A stretch of 64,000 nucleotides of DNA from Phaeodactylum tricornutum CCAP 1055/1 (lineage: Eukaryota; Bacillariophyta; Bacillariophyceae; Surirellales; Neidiaceae): NCBI RefSeq assembly GCF_000150955.2, contig NC_011674.1, forward strand, positions 1-64,000. Reading direction: 5' to 3'. The translations under genes and the position numbers were made by a program. Below, piece after piece: positions 29,449 through 39,583 of this stretch. The notes under the pieces are model-generated. The model was not told the origin of the DNA, did no database searches, and saw nothing but the letters and a program-made list of their open reading frames with translations. Every line of letters begins with the position of its first letter. Positions within the stretch are counted from its first letter, which is position 1.

Positions 29449-29761
29449 TTAGTACGTTCGTACTCCCCGTATACGGCTCCGCATATTGAGCTGCGAGTGC
29501 TTACACATAGAATATGCGTTGCGTTGTGCCCGACAATCATCTGATTCTACCGGGTCTTTCAAGCACTCCAACATTGTTTTCTTGTCCTTCTTAACGCATT
29601 CGGTCTCTTCAAGACAAGTCAACAGCGAGAGCGCGGCTTCGGAACACGAATGAGGCTGTCAACGATAAAGGAGGGATGTCAGGGCGAGTCATCGAGATAT
29701 TTTACAAGCCGAAGAGCGAAGTCGAATTCGTTATCAGTCAAAAGGAGATTCCTCTTACCAT
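29449..29761 (-). CDS. PET191: PET191/COA5-like cytochrome c oxidase assembly factor, two exons
   Basis: Exon 2 (29449-29655) encodes 'P-H-S-C-S-E-A-A-L' to the end. It contains the twin CX9C-type layout of Pet191: C near 5, 'C-L-E-E-T-E-C-V', 'E-C-L-K', 'D-D-C-R-A-Q-R-N-A-Y-S-M-C-K', and the diagnostic tail 'L-N-M-R-S-R-I-R-G'. The upstream frame is closed by a stop. A clean intron (29656-29758, GTAAGA...TTGACAG, 103 nt) joins it to an ATG at 29759-29761, so exon 1 contributes only the start codon. The product is 69 residues, the size of plant COA5 homologues. It is expected in the mitochondrial intermembrane space, imported by the Mia40 route. Confidence 0.88.
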
Positions 29762-30185
29762 TTCGAACCAAAACCAATAGAAGATGTCTTACATTAATTG
29801 TCAAATCACGCGGAAATGAAGAGCCGATATTTTGACGAGAAGTGACGAGACATGTTCTGCGTTCCTGTACCAACCAAACCAGTATTTTCAAGAAGAAATC
29901 CGGACATCGCTCGTTAGAGTTATCAGTTGCTGTGATGTGGAGTTTAACGTGAGGTCTCATTGCCTTGAAGCACAGGCAACAACTGAAGATACAGGAATGG
30001 TACCTTCCTTTCCGTTTCACTGTTAGACACCGGCAAAAGGAATACTAACAAAAACTTGAGCTTTATGTTAATAGAAATCGGCTGTATGAATGACCGGAAT
30101 GAAAATCTCTTGGGATTTCCGCTCCATCGACCAAAACGCGAGCAAGATCGAATTTGCAAGAAGCACCATTTTGATCAACGCTGCC
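29762..30185. other. Divergent spacer, PET191 / CE6-like gene
   Basis: Shared promoter region between head-to-head genes. An in-frame upstream ATG at 30090 exists for the CE6-like gene, but starting there would bury the signal peptide. Confidence 0.45.
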
Positions 30186-31376
30186 ATGAAGTTTTTCAGC
30201 TTTTTCCTTCTGTCGTTCCACACGATCATCGCACTCGCTAAGAAGCGAGGAAAGCCCGTCAAAGTTTTTATTCTGGCTGGTGAAGCTAATGTCGAAGGCT
30301 ACGCATCACTGTCACATTTGCACGATTTGGTCACTGGGCAACACACCCTTAATGTGACGGAAACGCGTCTCGATGGTCCTGGACGTTACCAGCACTTAAG
30401 AGATGGCTATGGGCAGTGGTCCACACGAGACGATGTTTTTGTCACGTATGAGCACGAACGGCACTCTGGCTGGAAATATGGTCCCTTGGATGTAACCCAT
30501 TGGGGCGCCGCTCCAAATGTCTTCGGTCCCGAGGTTGAGTTTGGACATGTTATGGGAAATGCCTACGTTGAGCCAGTCATTTTGGTCAAAGCTGCTTGGG
30601 GGAAACGGTCGTTGGCGAAAGATTTCCGACCGCCGTCAGCAACTGGTGAAACTGGATTTCAGTGGTACCGTATGCAAACCGGTATAGCCAACACCTTTGC
30701 CCAGATAGCCAACATACTTGGTGAGGAGTACAAACACGCGGATATTGATATTGGTGGAATAGTCTGGTGGCATGGGTATACAGATTTGTGGAATCAGGCA
30801 AACGCAGCTGAATATGAGTCAAATCTCGAACACTTCGTACGTGACTTAAGATCAACCCTACATCGCCCGCTCCTACCGATAGTGATCGCAGAATTAGGTG
30901 GATCTGGAGCGAATGCATCCCGCCGAGAGATTCGTATGCGCGATGCACAGCAACGCGTGGCAAATCTTGCCGAATGGAACTATACAACGTCGTACGTGCG
31001 GACGGCTTCATTTGCTGTACCGTCGAAGCCTTTCCTAGACATCAATACACATTACTATGGCCGTGCCGATACAATGATCGCAATAGGATCAGCCCTTGCC
31101 ACCGAGATGCTACGGCTCAACCATCTGGGGCCTCCAGAGTTCCGCAAATCGCAACTGGAATCAGATTTGTCTACGTTTGGTGGATTCTTGCAAACCTTTT
31201 TTACAACTTGTATAGCTGTCGTGGCAGCAGTATTGATTGTGTTATACAGTCTGTACAAAAATGGTCACATCTCCAGAGGCAAGGTCATGCGACTTCGCAA
31301 CAGCTTTCATTGTCGAAAACGAGATAATGGTACAGTTTTCGCAAACGGTCCCATCCGAGAAACGACAATGGCATAA
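30186..31376 (+). CDS. CE6-type SGNH esterase-like membrane-anchored protein, nucleophile Ser absent
   Basis: The protein has 396 residues from the ATG at 30186, chosen because it places a signal peptide (M-K-F-F-S-F-F-L-L-S...) at the N-terminus. The fold resembles carbohydrate esterase family 6: first block 'F-I-L-A-G-E-A-N-V-E-G' (residues 29-38), 'F-G-P-E-V-E-F-G', 'W-W-H-G-Y-T-D', and a late 'N-T-H-Y-Y-G' block with the catalytic His. Family members usually read G-Q-S-N in block I, with Ser as nucleophile; here the triplet is GCT (Ala). A membrane segment near the C-terminus ('C-I-A-V-V-A-A-V-L-I-V-L-Y') and a basic tail indicate anchoring. It may be a pseudoenzyme or a binding protein. 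Confidence 0.75.
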   Translation: MKFFSFFLLSFHTIIALAKKRGKPVKVFILAGEANVEGYASLSHLHDLVTGQHTLNVTETRLDGPGRYQHLRDGYGQWSTRDDVFVTYEHERHSGWKYGPLDVTHWGAAPNVFGPEVEFGHVMGNAYVEPVILVKAAWGKRSLAKDFRPPSATGETGFQWYRMQTGIANTFAQIANILGEEYKHADIDIGGIVWWHGYTDLWNQANAAEYESNLEHFVRDLRSTLHRPLLPIVIAELGGSGANASRREIRMRDAQQRVANLAEWNYTTSYVRTASFAVPSKPFLDINTHYYGRADTMIAIGSALATEMLRLNHLGPPEFRKSQLESDLSTFGGFLQTFFTTCIAVVAAVLIVLYSLYKNGHISRGKVMRLRNSFHCRKRDNGTVFANGPIRETTMA

Positions 31377-31767
31377 ATTTCAAAAAGCGATTCAATTGTT
31401 GGAGCGCCACACCAAGATCAGAGTTGCTTCTAAAGGATCAGGAAAAATAGAACATAAACAATGACCAGAATGCAAAAGGTCTTGGATTTATTGCAGCAAA
31501 CAAGAGTGATTCTAATTCTCGATAGATTATAGCTCACAAATAGGGAAGGCATACAGTTTGGAGCACCGATGATTTGGCTTTGTCTCACAGGATGTGTCAA
31601 AAAGAGGCTACTGCACTTTTATTCTGACATTGCGTGCATCCATCATGACGTGGCGGTTTAATGTCAAGGAACTGGCAGAAGGTCGTTCGCTTTTCTTCTC
31701 ACTGGAGATTCTCGTTCACTATCATTTCGTATCTTTCTTGACACTCTATTTGTTCTCTGTTCGAACC
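31377..31767. other. Intergenic region, 390 bp
   Basis: No gene is seen. The open frame does extend upstream of 31768, but with little coding character. Confidence 0.4.
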
Positions 31768-32178
31768 ATGGTACGCTCCCTCTTTTTCCTTCCCTGCAGC
31801 TTCATTGCATGCTATGCCTTAGGCTTGGTCCCCCCGGTCTTTATTCGTCGGGTTCGAGCTACGACGCAGTTATACGGCTTGTTCGACTTTAACCCTTTCA
31901 AAGGGTCTGGCTCGGGTGGTAACCAAGACTTTCTTGACGAGCAATGGGAAGCCCAACAAGCAATATTACGCGCGCGACAAGGGCAGTTCACCAAGGAAGA
32001 TCTCCAGAAGAAGTACAAACCTCAGCCCAAGGAAGATTCCGCTGATACTGAAGGTGTGCCTACTCCGTCGAAAAATCGCGGTGAAAGCAGCTCCTTCTTT
32101 GCTGAGGTAAAAGAACCTCCCGTTCCACAAAAAGTTGGTAGCCCTTTTGATATGAAATTTCCCTGGGACAAGAAGTAG
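31768..32178 (+). CDS. Small protein with signal-like N-terminus, unknown function
   Basis: The protein has 136 residues from the ATG at 31768, in an ACCATGG context. A hydrophobic N-terminus ('S-L-F-F-L-P-C-S-F-I-A-C-Y-A-L-G-L-V') is followed by Arg- and Thr-containing sequence, compatible with an ER signal and possibly a plastid transit peptide; the diatom ASAFAP cleavage motif is not clear. The mature part has one charged helix ('L-D-E-Q-W-E-A-Q-Q-A-I-L-R-A-R') and a Pro/Lys-rich tail ending 'F-D-M-K-F-P-W-D-K-K'. The family is not recognised. Confidence 0.65.
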   Translation: MVRSLFFLPCSFIACYALGLVPPVFIRRVRATTQLYGLFDFNPFKGSGSGGNQDFLDEQWEAQQAILRARQGQFTKEDLQKKYKPQPKEDSADTEGVPTPSKNRGESSSFFAEVKEPPVPQKVGSPFDMKFPWDKK

Positions 32179-32491
32179 AAGCACACGAGATTATTATCGT
32201 CGCAAGGTCACAATGCGATGATTGTAACATTAGTAAACTATTAGGTTTTCGTCAGAAATTATGGGACGTCGTGACATGCCTAGCATGACGCCCGAAGCTT
32301 GCTTTGCAAAAAGATGATACCCCAGTAGAGTCTTGTTTGGTACTCCTGTGAAAGCATTTCCACGTCAGCTCAGCGTTTTGGCTGCGGCTATCTCGGTGTC
32401 TACCAATGTGTAAAGGTCATACCGTTTAGCGAACGCTTTCGCGCGTGATCCTTAGAACGACTACTCCAAGACAGCTCGCTGTCATGAACGT
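32179..32491. other. Convergent intergenic region, 313 bp
   Basis: Nothing beyond 3' flanks of the two convergent genes is visible. Confidence 0.45.
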
Positions 32492-33514
32492 TTACTTTAG
32501 ATGGTGGATTGAATTTATGTCGTCCTCTTTTGCAGCGGTTTGCACTGAAATTGGAGGCACGCCTTCAACAGTAACGCCGAACATAGATACCGTACCCCCA
32601 TCGGAAACTGTGGCAATTTTAAGCGGGACTCCCCGGCACTCCTTGAGCAACGCTTGGATTTGAAAAAAGCCCAAACCAGGTTGATTGTAGTATGCAATAC
32701 CGACGCAATAGTCGGGCAAGCCAGGACGACTGCGGGTATAGTCAGATTCTGGGCGATACACGTCAAAAGCAACACCATGGCCTTGGCTGGCGATTGGTAT
32801 GCGGTATGATTGTGCTCGTAAAGATTCTTCTCTCAGCTGCTGTCGTAAATCCTTCATAGCCTCTGACTGGAGTGCTCGTTTGCGCTCTACCGCAGTCTGA
32901 TTTGGGGGGAGCGCATCTTGCATGGCATCTAGTATCGATCGACGCACCGAAGAATGCCGTACAGTGCGAAACGTTTGAGCCCGCAAATGGGCGTAGACGA
33001 GGTACGTCGGCAACGTCACACCCAAGGGTTCCAACATTTGGTATAAAGCGAATGGATCAAGAGGTTTTACACTGCGGTCCAAGTCCTGATTCTCCAATTC
33101 GTAGGCTTCCAGCAATCCGCGTTCGAAGAGAAACAAGACTTCTTCAATGAAGAGATAGTCGCTGGTGGCGCTGGTGTTACTTGACTGTGCAAGGTCAATT
33201 TGGTCGTTCGCGATAGCTTTGCTTATTGGATTCGACCCAGTTCTGAGCACGTCCTTGTTAGCTTTACAAGAGGTCATCTTTGTGTAAGCAACACCGAATC
33301 CTCCATTCGGTACCGTCTTTCCCCTGCAGCGAATTATTCGAAACAATCCCAGATCGCTATCCAACACACATACCACTGGCAGTGGTGCCGGTGTTTTCGG
33401 AAGCTTCACTGTGGCGTCTTCGGTACAAGCAATAATGTCTCCTGATTCTGTGATTGTATCGTCAGTCCTTGACATGTCACCAAGTTTGTCAGCGATGTCA
33501 AATTCCTGTTCCAT
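32492..33514 (-). CDS. SEN54: tRNA-splicing endonuclease subunit SEN54-like
   Basis: The protein has 340 residues from the ATG at 33514. The centre carries the Sen54 N-domain pattern: 'F-I-E-E-V-L-F-L-F-E-R-G-L-L-E', then 'Y-Q-M-L-E-P-L-G-V', then 'Y-L-V-Y-A-H-L-R-A-Q-T-F'. The C-terminus has the endonuclease-like fold without catalytic residues ('G-V-A-F-D-V-Y-R-P', 'G-F-F-Q-I-Q-A-L-L'), as expected for the structural subunit. Sen54 pairs with the catalytic Sen2 in the heterotetramer that cuts introns from pre-tRNAs. The first 60 residues are acidic and poorly ordered. Confidence 0.82.
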   Translation of the reverse strand: MEQEFDIADKLGDMSRTDDTITESGDIIACTEDATVKLPKTPAPLPVVCVLDSDLGLFRIIRCRGKTVPNGGFGVAYTKMTSCKANKDVLRTGSNPISKAIANDQIDLAQSSNTSATSDYLFIEEVLFLFERGLLEAYELENQDLDRSVKPLDPFALYQMLEPLGVTLPTYLVYAHLRAQTFRTVRHSSVRRSILDAMQDALPPNQTAVERKRALQSEAMKDLRQQLREESLRAQSYRIPIASQGHGVAFDVYRPESDYTRSRPGLPDYCVGIAYYNQPGLGFFQIQALLKECRGVPLKIATVSDGGTVSMFGVTVEGVPPISVQTAAKEDDINSIHHLK

Positions 33515-34420
33515 TGGTGCGGCGTGCAAGTCGCGAAAGAATCGGCAAGGTAGCGATGAGGTGGGAGTTGATGCCGATATGGTGGACTATGCAAGCATTT
33601 CGGGATCCACAAAAATATGAAATGGACGAACAAGATGCAGTCGTGTTATTTCGTGATCTAAATTGGAATTGGCCTTGATTTGACAATGAAAATTTACAGT
33701 TTGCTGTGAATTATAAATATTTTCCTCCAGGCCAATCTATAAGAAGAACATGACGGCGGATGCCAATGATGACAACAGAGCATGTTGTTTGTTCTTTGGA
33801 AGGCTTGCAAATTTACAGCTTTCTTGAAAAGTGATGGTGGTTGAAAACGTTGAGTAGCTTGCTCTTCGATACAAGTGAATCGCCGATTCGAGAAAAGAAA
33901 ATTTCATTCACTGTTAGCGTCAGGTCCAGATGTAATTCTTGGTACTGGCGAATCATAAAAAGTAGAGACTAATGTATTGGATTTTAAATCCTTGCATCCA
34001 GCAAGTCTCGCAGTTTCGATAGCCTTTGTCGGGAAGATTTCCGGGAATGTACTCTAGTACAGATTTGATTTACATCTTGATGTGACGTTGCCCTTGAAAC
34101 TTACTTATATTAGGGCACTCGAATCCATAGCACGTGGATTTGGCGCTTGTCCATTTTAAGTTTAGATATTTCTGCTTACTGCACAAAACGTTGATCAATA
34201 CAGTATTTAAAAATAAACATAGTGTCGCAGAGACTTGTTGCAATGACGGTTGGCTTCATTTGAAATTGGCGAACCTTCGAAAATTCCCGTGGTCTATCTC
34301 TTTTCTGTGCCTTGCGTAGTGCTCGCACGTGCCGCATGGTCGATGTAGATTGGCAGTAATATATTGTAGAAGCCAACCCGTGAGACCTGTGTTATTCTGT
34401 CTATTACTCTCGATTGAAGC
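33515..34420. other. Divergent intergenic region, 0.9 kb
   Basis: No gene is recognised between the head-to-head SEN54-like and NAD(P)-binding genes. AT-rich patches occur around 33700-34230. Confidence 0.45.
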
Positions 34421-35493
34421 ATGAAGAGAAAAGAAATTTACGGCCACCCTGATGCTGCGGTCGGAACGATAAAAATGGATCCGCGAGTGCTGCCCGTGCG
34501 ATATCGTCCATCATCAGTGTCGGCTCGACCGCATCGACGATCTTCCTATCGATCCGCTTCTTCTTCAGGCTCGTCGGTATCCACTTCTTCTAAAAGCATT
34601 GACTCTCAAAATATTGCGCCCGCTATTGCGCTCTTTGGTGCGGAAGGCAAAACGGGTCACCACTTTCTCCGCCTGGCACTAGATGCAGGGTACAATGTCA
34701 ACGCCTACCTCAGTCCCAAGGTTTCGTTGCGCTCGTTGGAAGAATTTGCACATCAACCCAGTCTGTCCGTGACAACAGGCAAGTTAGAAGACATCGAACA
34801 GCTAGAGCAAGCAATCTCGGGTGCACAGTATGTTGTATGTATGCTAAACGATACGTTGCCTGGCAAAAAAGAATACCCCGCGGGATGCCTTGTCTCGTTT
34901 GTAAATCGCTTGTACCCCATTCTTCAGCGGGAATCCTCTGTTCAACTGCTGATCTTTCAATCTACGTCGTTGGCGACTAGCGTGTCTGGTCCTACTCCTT
35001 TACTATCCAAAGTGGTAAAAAGAGCAGCACGAAGACGGTGTGCCTTTACAAAAGATCAGGACGCCGTCGTCCGATACATTGCCGCCCAACATGGGCTGCG
35101 CCAGCCGAAACAATCAAATACTATCATCGGACCCGAGAAAAGAAGCTCGGTTGGCCAAAGGTCGATCAAAGCTGACGATCAAAGTTCCGTCACTCGGACC
35201 GATTGCTGCGACGATGCGTTACCACCACACTTTTCGTTTATTGTGACACGTCCGACTATACTTCTCAAAGACGGCCCTCCGTCCAAGACGTTATCCGCTT
35301 CAAAATCGGTACGTAAGGGCTTGCTCGCCCGTCTTTTATCGAATGCTTGTCAATGCCTTCTCACTGACACGTATCACAGCAACCTGGTCTCTTTCCAGTG
35401 GCACACGTAGATCTCGCCGAGTTCACATTGACCGCCCTACAAAACGAGAAGCTCTACAACACGAGTCCTTACGTCGTGGCAGACATCTTTTAG
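34421..35493 (+). CDS. NAD(P)-binding (NmrA/SDR-like) protein, two exons
   Basis: Exon 1 is 34421-35308 and exon 2 is 35380-35493; the 71-nt intron begins GTACGTAAG and ends ATCACAG. The product has 333 residues. After a basic, Ser-rich leader of about 60 residues comes a Rossmann start 'A-I-A-L-F-G-A-E-G-K-T-G' (usual G-A-T-G-x-x-G), a helix, and 'G-K-L-E-D-I-E-Q-L-E-Q-A-I' as in NAD(P)-binding NmrA-like proteins. Exon 2 supplies 'F-P-V-A-H-V-D-L-A-E-F-T-L', the standard C-terminal element of this fold. Without splicing the frame ends early and loses that element. The substrate cannot be told. Confidence 0.8.
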
Positions 35494-35972
35494 AGTAAAG
35501 GGTCAATCATAAACAATTATTCGTTCATATGCGTTCATTCACTTCTACATTACAACAAAGACAGAGCAGCAAAACAAAGCTATACAGGTAATGTAAAATC
35601 AGCTCTGAAATGCCAAGCACCGTTCTTGACCCCCATGAAGCTCATTTTGGACATTCAAAATCGATTGTCCTGTCGAGCTCACATACCTCGAGTAAGACAA
35701 AAGTTAACACAAAGACTCAAGATACCGCTTGTCTCAAAGAGGTCCGCCCACTACGTTCTACCTATAGTTAGTGACCAGCGTTCTACTCAACATTGCACAA
35801 GTAAGCGGCTCGACATACAACCGGAGGTTGAATTACAGTGAAAACATTTAGCTGAGCAACATCAAGGAGCATTCTTGGGAATTGGAAGACTCGATCTGGA
35901 CAAGGCCTACAATCAAAACCCAATACACAAAAAGGTTGGAACTGCTACTTTTCCTATTTGCTGACATCGAGG
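35494..35972. other. Intergenic region, 480 bp
   Basis: Promoter and 5' flank of the next gene; no coding content recognised. Confidence 0.4.
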
Positions 35973-37045
35973 ATGCTGCTAAAGCATCTCCAATTGTTCC
36001 GGTGGCAAAGCAGCAGCTCTCGCCTTTTCTTATTGCTGATTGTATTCACATCACCTTGTCTAGCTGGCGTCGAATCTTTACAAGCCACAAGATATTCGAT
36101 GCCACCCGTGCGAATTCAGTTTCAGATCGCCAATGATAATGTTGATCGGATCGAATTGGAGCGACAGCTGCGATCTATCTTCGCTATTCGCTTGAGTTCA
36201 GTTTTTTCGAAGGCGCTACCAGATATTGGTAGTCTATCACGCTGCAAGTTTGATGGGGTATTGGTCGACACTGAATTACACGAAGCCATTCTGGGCTACG
36301 ACGAAGACAATAACTACTTGCCGGTTTTGCTCGCGCAGCTATTGATGGACAATAGCCAGGCGCAGTTCTCATTCTACCAGGATACTGATACAGTGTCCAG
36401 CGAGAGCAAGATGTCTTCAAAGGTGCTTGACTAAACGAACATTGCCTTTGCTGGTCATGTTTATAAACGGTTGGTTGGTTGTCTCGAGCAGAATGATTTC
36501 ATGTTCAGGATCGATCTGAAAATTGTTGCCGTTGTCGTGGGAGGCAATGTAGTCGCGGGAGTATCCAACGAGATCTTAGACGTGGCTATTTTTCTCGTAC
36601 CAGCAGCAATAGGAGAGAGAAACGCAAAGGTTTGGGTCTTGCGGTAAGCGCAATATCTCTTTGCGTGGCTGTTGTAGGTTGTGGAGGAAGCGCCCTTTAC
36701 TTGGTTTCGCGGCTTGCCTGTCACAAGGATGAGGGGACTGCCTCCATACAGACAAGCGATAGGTCGCTAGAAGTAGACGAGCAAGAGCATTCAAGTAGCA
36801 GCTGGTTGGACGAATGGACCCGAGCACTGGCAAGCATTCCATTGCGTAAAATCCAATCGCCCGTCGTATTGAACGCTAATCGAGTGAAACCACGACCAGC
36901 TCGAAAGGCGTCCCGAATGAAAAATCTTTCTTGCATTGCAGAAGAAGATTGCAAGGGAACGGATGAGAGTGACACAAACGAGGACGATACTCCGCTGGGC
37001 ATTCGGGACGACGGCGGCGACTTCGAAAGAAGGGAAGGGTTTTAG
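35973..37045 (+). CDS. Probable type I membrane protein, spliced, structure partly unresolved
   Basis: The ATG at 35973 opens a signal peptide ('L-F-L-L-L-I-V-F-T-S-P-C-L-A-G') and an ectodomain to about 36420. A likely intron (GTGCTT... to ...TCGAG or GAGCAG, about 66-69 nt, near 36423-36490) restores the frame to 'F-R-I-D-L-K-I-V-A-V-V-V-G-G-N'. A membrane segment ('A-I-S-L-C-V-A-V-V-G-C-G-G-S-A-L-Y-L-V') and an acidic tail lie in another phase from about 36635 to the stop at 37045. The change of phase near 36615-36640 is not explained by a good intron and may be a small frameshift or sequence error. The architecture matches the neighbour on the other strand. Confidence 0.5.
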
Positions 37046-37255
37046 TTTGACGATGTTGACTTGGCGTCAGTGGATGACTACCAGCCAACCCTAGTGCACT
37101 CCTCTCTGGTTTACCTGTAGACAGTCTTCTACATATTTTACAGAATACTGATGAGTTCCATTATAAAATGTTAAGGAATCGGACATTAATGCTACAAAAA
37201 CCAAGATCTTAGTTGTCCATAGTTGTTGTATCGTGTGTAGCCTGCGGTTCCCTTC

Positions 37256-39583
37256 TCACACGAATTTCGTGTAGGCTGCGATACCGAGAGTCATGACGTC
37301 TTCAGCATTGACATTAGCTCGACGACTATCACCTGGCTCGCTTAAATTTGATCGGGCCTGGGTTCCGCGCGATGATGTTTGTCGCTGAGTTGATCGTTGC
37401 TTGCGACGAATCGGTGTCTTATTGTCGCTGCGCGCGTTCTCTTCAGCTCCGGTAGTTTCGTGCGGCTGTTGCTTATTTTCGTACGACACGGAGGATCCTC
37501 TTGGCGCTATCGGCGGTCGCGTCAAAGACGATGGAGGCGATGCAGATGCATCCAAGGGTGCGCCGTTCCGTGCAGCGAGTTTAAAAGCTGCGGCAGGGGG
37601 GAAGCGTGCCGCTGGACTCCCACGTGAACTAGGCCCTGCGATCGTACTATTCTTTTGTGGAGACCCAGAAGTCTGCGAAGCAATTAAGCCCGTGTCCCAG
37701 GCATCCAGTAGGTTCGATGTGCCAGGTCCATGCGCACTGTTCGAAGGCGTAACCTTCGGCACGACGCCTCGAGTGGACGAAGTCACTCCCATCGACGCCT
37801 CGATTTCTTGCAAATCCGATTCGACCTCGTGTCGACGCGGCTGTATGCCTCGTGATGGAGCAGCCTGGTCACCTTGGGCCGGATCTTTGACAACACCATG
37901 TTCTTGGTCGTAGAAACGGCGGCGCGTCGCGACGATGCGCTCCATTTTTTCGGAAAAGTCATCATCAGGTGCGTCTTCGCTGACTCCTGCTGGGTTGGCC
38001 ATGGAAAATGCGCCAGGAGGGGGGCCTTTACGTAACACGCTGGTAGTCCCATTGCCTCCATCTCGACCTGGCGATTCACCAGACTCCTCGGAATAAATCA
38101 GACATGGCGAACCATCGCTGCGCGGGAAATCGGAAAAAGCAAAGGGATAGGCCTTGCGGTCGTGATCGTCATCCTCGTGAGAAAACTGGTGCTGTTGATG
38201 CAGAACGGAAGCTAGTTTGTTCCACCAACGAGAATCCACGTCAACTGTATCTGATTGGGAGGCATTGATATCGTCAACCATCGACAACCTGCTTTCGTCG
38301 GTCGAACGTCGCGCCAAGACGTGCCTATGCAAAAAACGCTCCCAGGAGTTTTGCCGAGACGTGGAATGTATCGCCGGATCGTCCTCGTCGTGAATTGTAG
38401 TTGTGATATCGGTTTTTGTGGGAGATACTTTTTGCAAGGCACTGAACAGATCGGGACGATTGCTTTGTAGCCACAAATCCGATGTTTGGAGCGTAGAGTC
38501 ATCGATTCCGTCGCCCGAACGGCCCGGCAACGACTTGGTCGCGATATTAGGTGACGGTTTTCTACCAGTCCAAGGATCCACAGGGTTTGGATAGCCGCGA
38601 CTCAAAGGCGACGACGATTTCTTCGGCCTGCGACGGCGTTTTCGGACCACGTAGAGCCCCCCAGTCACGACCGCAGTTCCCATTAAAATCAAAAAGGCGA
38701 GAAGCAATTTTTGCTGGGCAGAACGATTGTCTTGTGATTGTAACCCAGAGGAGAACCCCTCCACCGATCCGTAGGTAGATTTGCCTGGCTGTATTCCGAA
38801 CAGAATTTCGAATCGACTAATGTTATCTGCCACGACATGGTCGAGACTTTGCAAGTTCGTCTGTAAGAGAGGGGCGTCCTCGGTGAGCGAATCCTCCACC
38901 CATCGAGCTAGAATGGCTTGTATTTGGTTGCGCTGCTGCTCTTCCTGTTCCGGAGAAGAGAATGGCACCCCCGGGTACGATACTGTTCCAACACATTCCA
39001 CGTAGAATTCGAGTTCCGTTGCGCCACTCGCGCCGGTCATACGTCGAATGGCCAACAGGGGAGTTTGGTCGTGCGCATTTTCGCTTTGTGGACTGGCTGC
39101 TTCCGGCAAACCGCGCAATCGCCGAGTGGAAAAGTCCGATTGATCCGTACTGCGAAAGTACAGCGCTAAATCGTACTCCATAGCTGTACGCCCATACAGC
39201 AACTCTGGTACGAACGCCGCGCTCTGAGCTTCTTTGTTCAACTGCAATTCGAAACTTTCCAGCATGAATTCAATCAAGGTCGATCGCATCAAACTTTTCA
39301 AGGCTTCTAGTTCGTTGCTCAACGTCGGAGCGTCCGTTTTCAAAAGTTGGGATACATCGTATGCGGGAGGCAACGACGTGGAAAACTGCAAGGCCACGGG
39401 GGTCAAATCAAAAGCGAATGTGGTGGACTGGCTGGGAACAGCGTTTTCGGCGAGCGCTCGATCACGGCTTGTCGATGCTGTTGTCAATGCTGTTGTCGAC
39501 AAGGACCGAGTCGCGCCGGAGAACGTCGTGGCGCCTACGGCTTGGACGAACGGCAGAATCCAAACGAACGAGGGGACTCGCAT
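37256..39583 (-). CDS. Type I membrane protein with long cytoplasmic tail
   Basis: The protein has 775 residues from the ATG at 39583 (M-R-V-P-S-F-V-W-I-L-P-F). A signal peptide is followed by an ectodomain of about 280 residues with 'V-A-L-Q-F-S-T-S-L-P-P' and 'F-Y-V-E-C-V-G-T-V-S-Y'. One membrane segment lies near 295-317 ('L-L-L-A-F-L-I-L-M-G-T-A-V-V'), with a stop-transfer run R-R-R-R. The 450-residue tail is Ser/Asp/Pro-rich and low-complexity. No named domain is recognised. It shares the plan of the genes at 16311 and 35973. Confidence 0.82.
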   Translation of the reverse strand: MRVPSFVWILPFVQAVGATTFSGATRSLSTTALTTASTSRDRALAENAVPSQSTTFAFDLTPVALQFSTSLPPAYDVSQLLKTDAPTLSNELEALKSLMRSTLIEFMLESFELQLNKEAQSAAFVPELLYGRTAMEYDLALYFRSTDQSDFSTRRLRGLPEAASPQSENAHDQTPLLAIRRMTGASGATELEFYVECVGTVSYPGVPFSSPEQEEQQRNQIQAILARWVEDSLTEDAPLLQTNLQSLDHVVADNISRFEILFGIQPGKSTYGSVEGFSSGLQSQDNRSAQQKLLLAFLILMGTAVVTGGLYVVRKRRRRPKKSSSPLSRGYPNPVDPWTGRKPSPNIATKSLPGRSGDGIDDSTLQTSDLWLQSNRPDLFSALQKVSPTKTDITTTIHDEDDPAIHSTSRQNSWERFLHRHVLARRSTDESRLSMVDDINASQSDTVDVDSRWWNKLASVLHQQHQFSHEDDDHDRKAYPFAFSDFPRSDGSPCLIYSEESGESPGRDGGNGTTSVLRKGPPPGAFSMANPAGVSEDAPDDDFSEKMERIVATRRRFYDQEHGVVKDPAQGDQAAPSRGIQPRRHEVESDLQEIEASMGVTSSTRGVVPKVTPSNSAHGPGTSNLLDAWDTGLIASQTSGSPQKNSTIAGPSSRGSPAARFPPAAAFKLAARNGAPLDASASPPSSLTRPPIAPRGSSVSYENKQQPHETTGAEENARSDNKTPIRRKQRSTQRQTSSRGTQARSNLSEPGDSRRANVNAEDVMTLGIAAYTKFV

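Noticed and set aside
30090-30185. Upstream ATG for the CE6-like protein
   Set aside because: It would add 32 polar residues before a clear signal peptide; the ATG at 30186 gives a normal secretory start.
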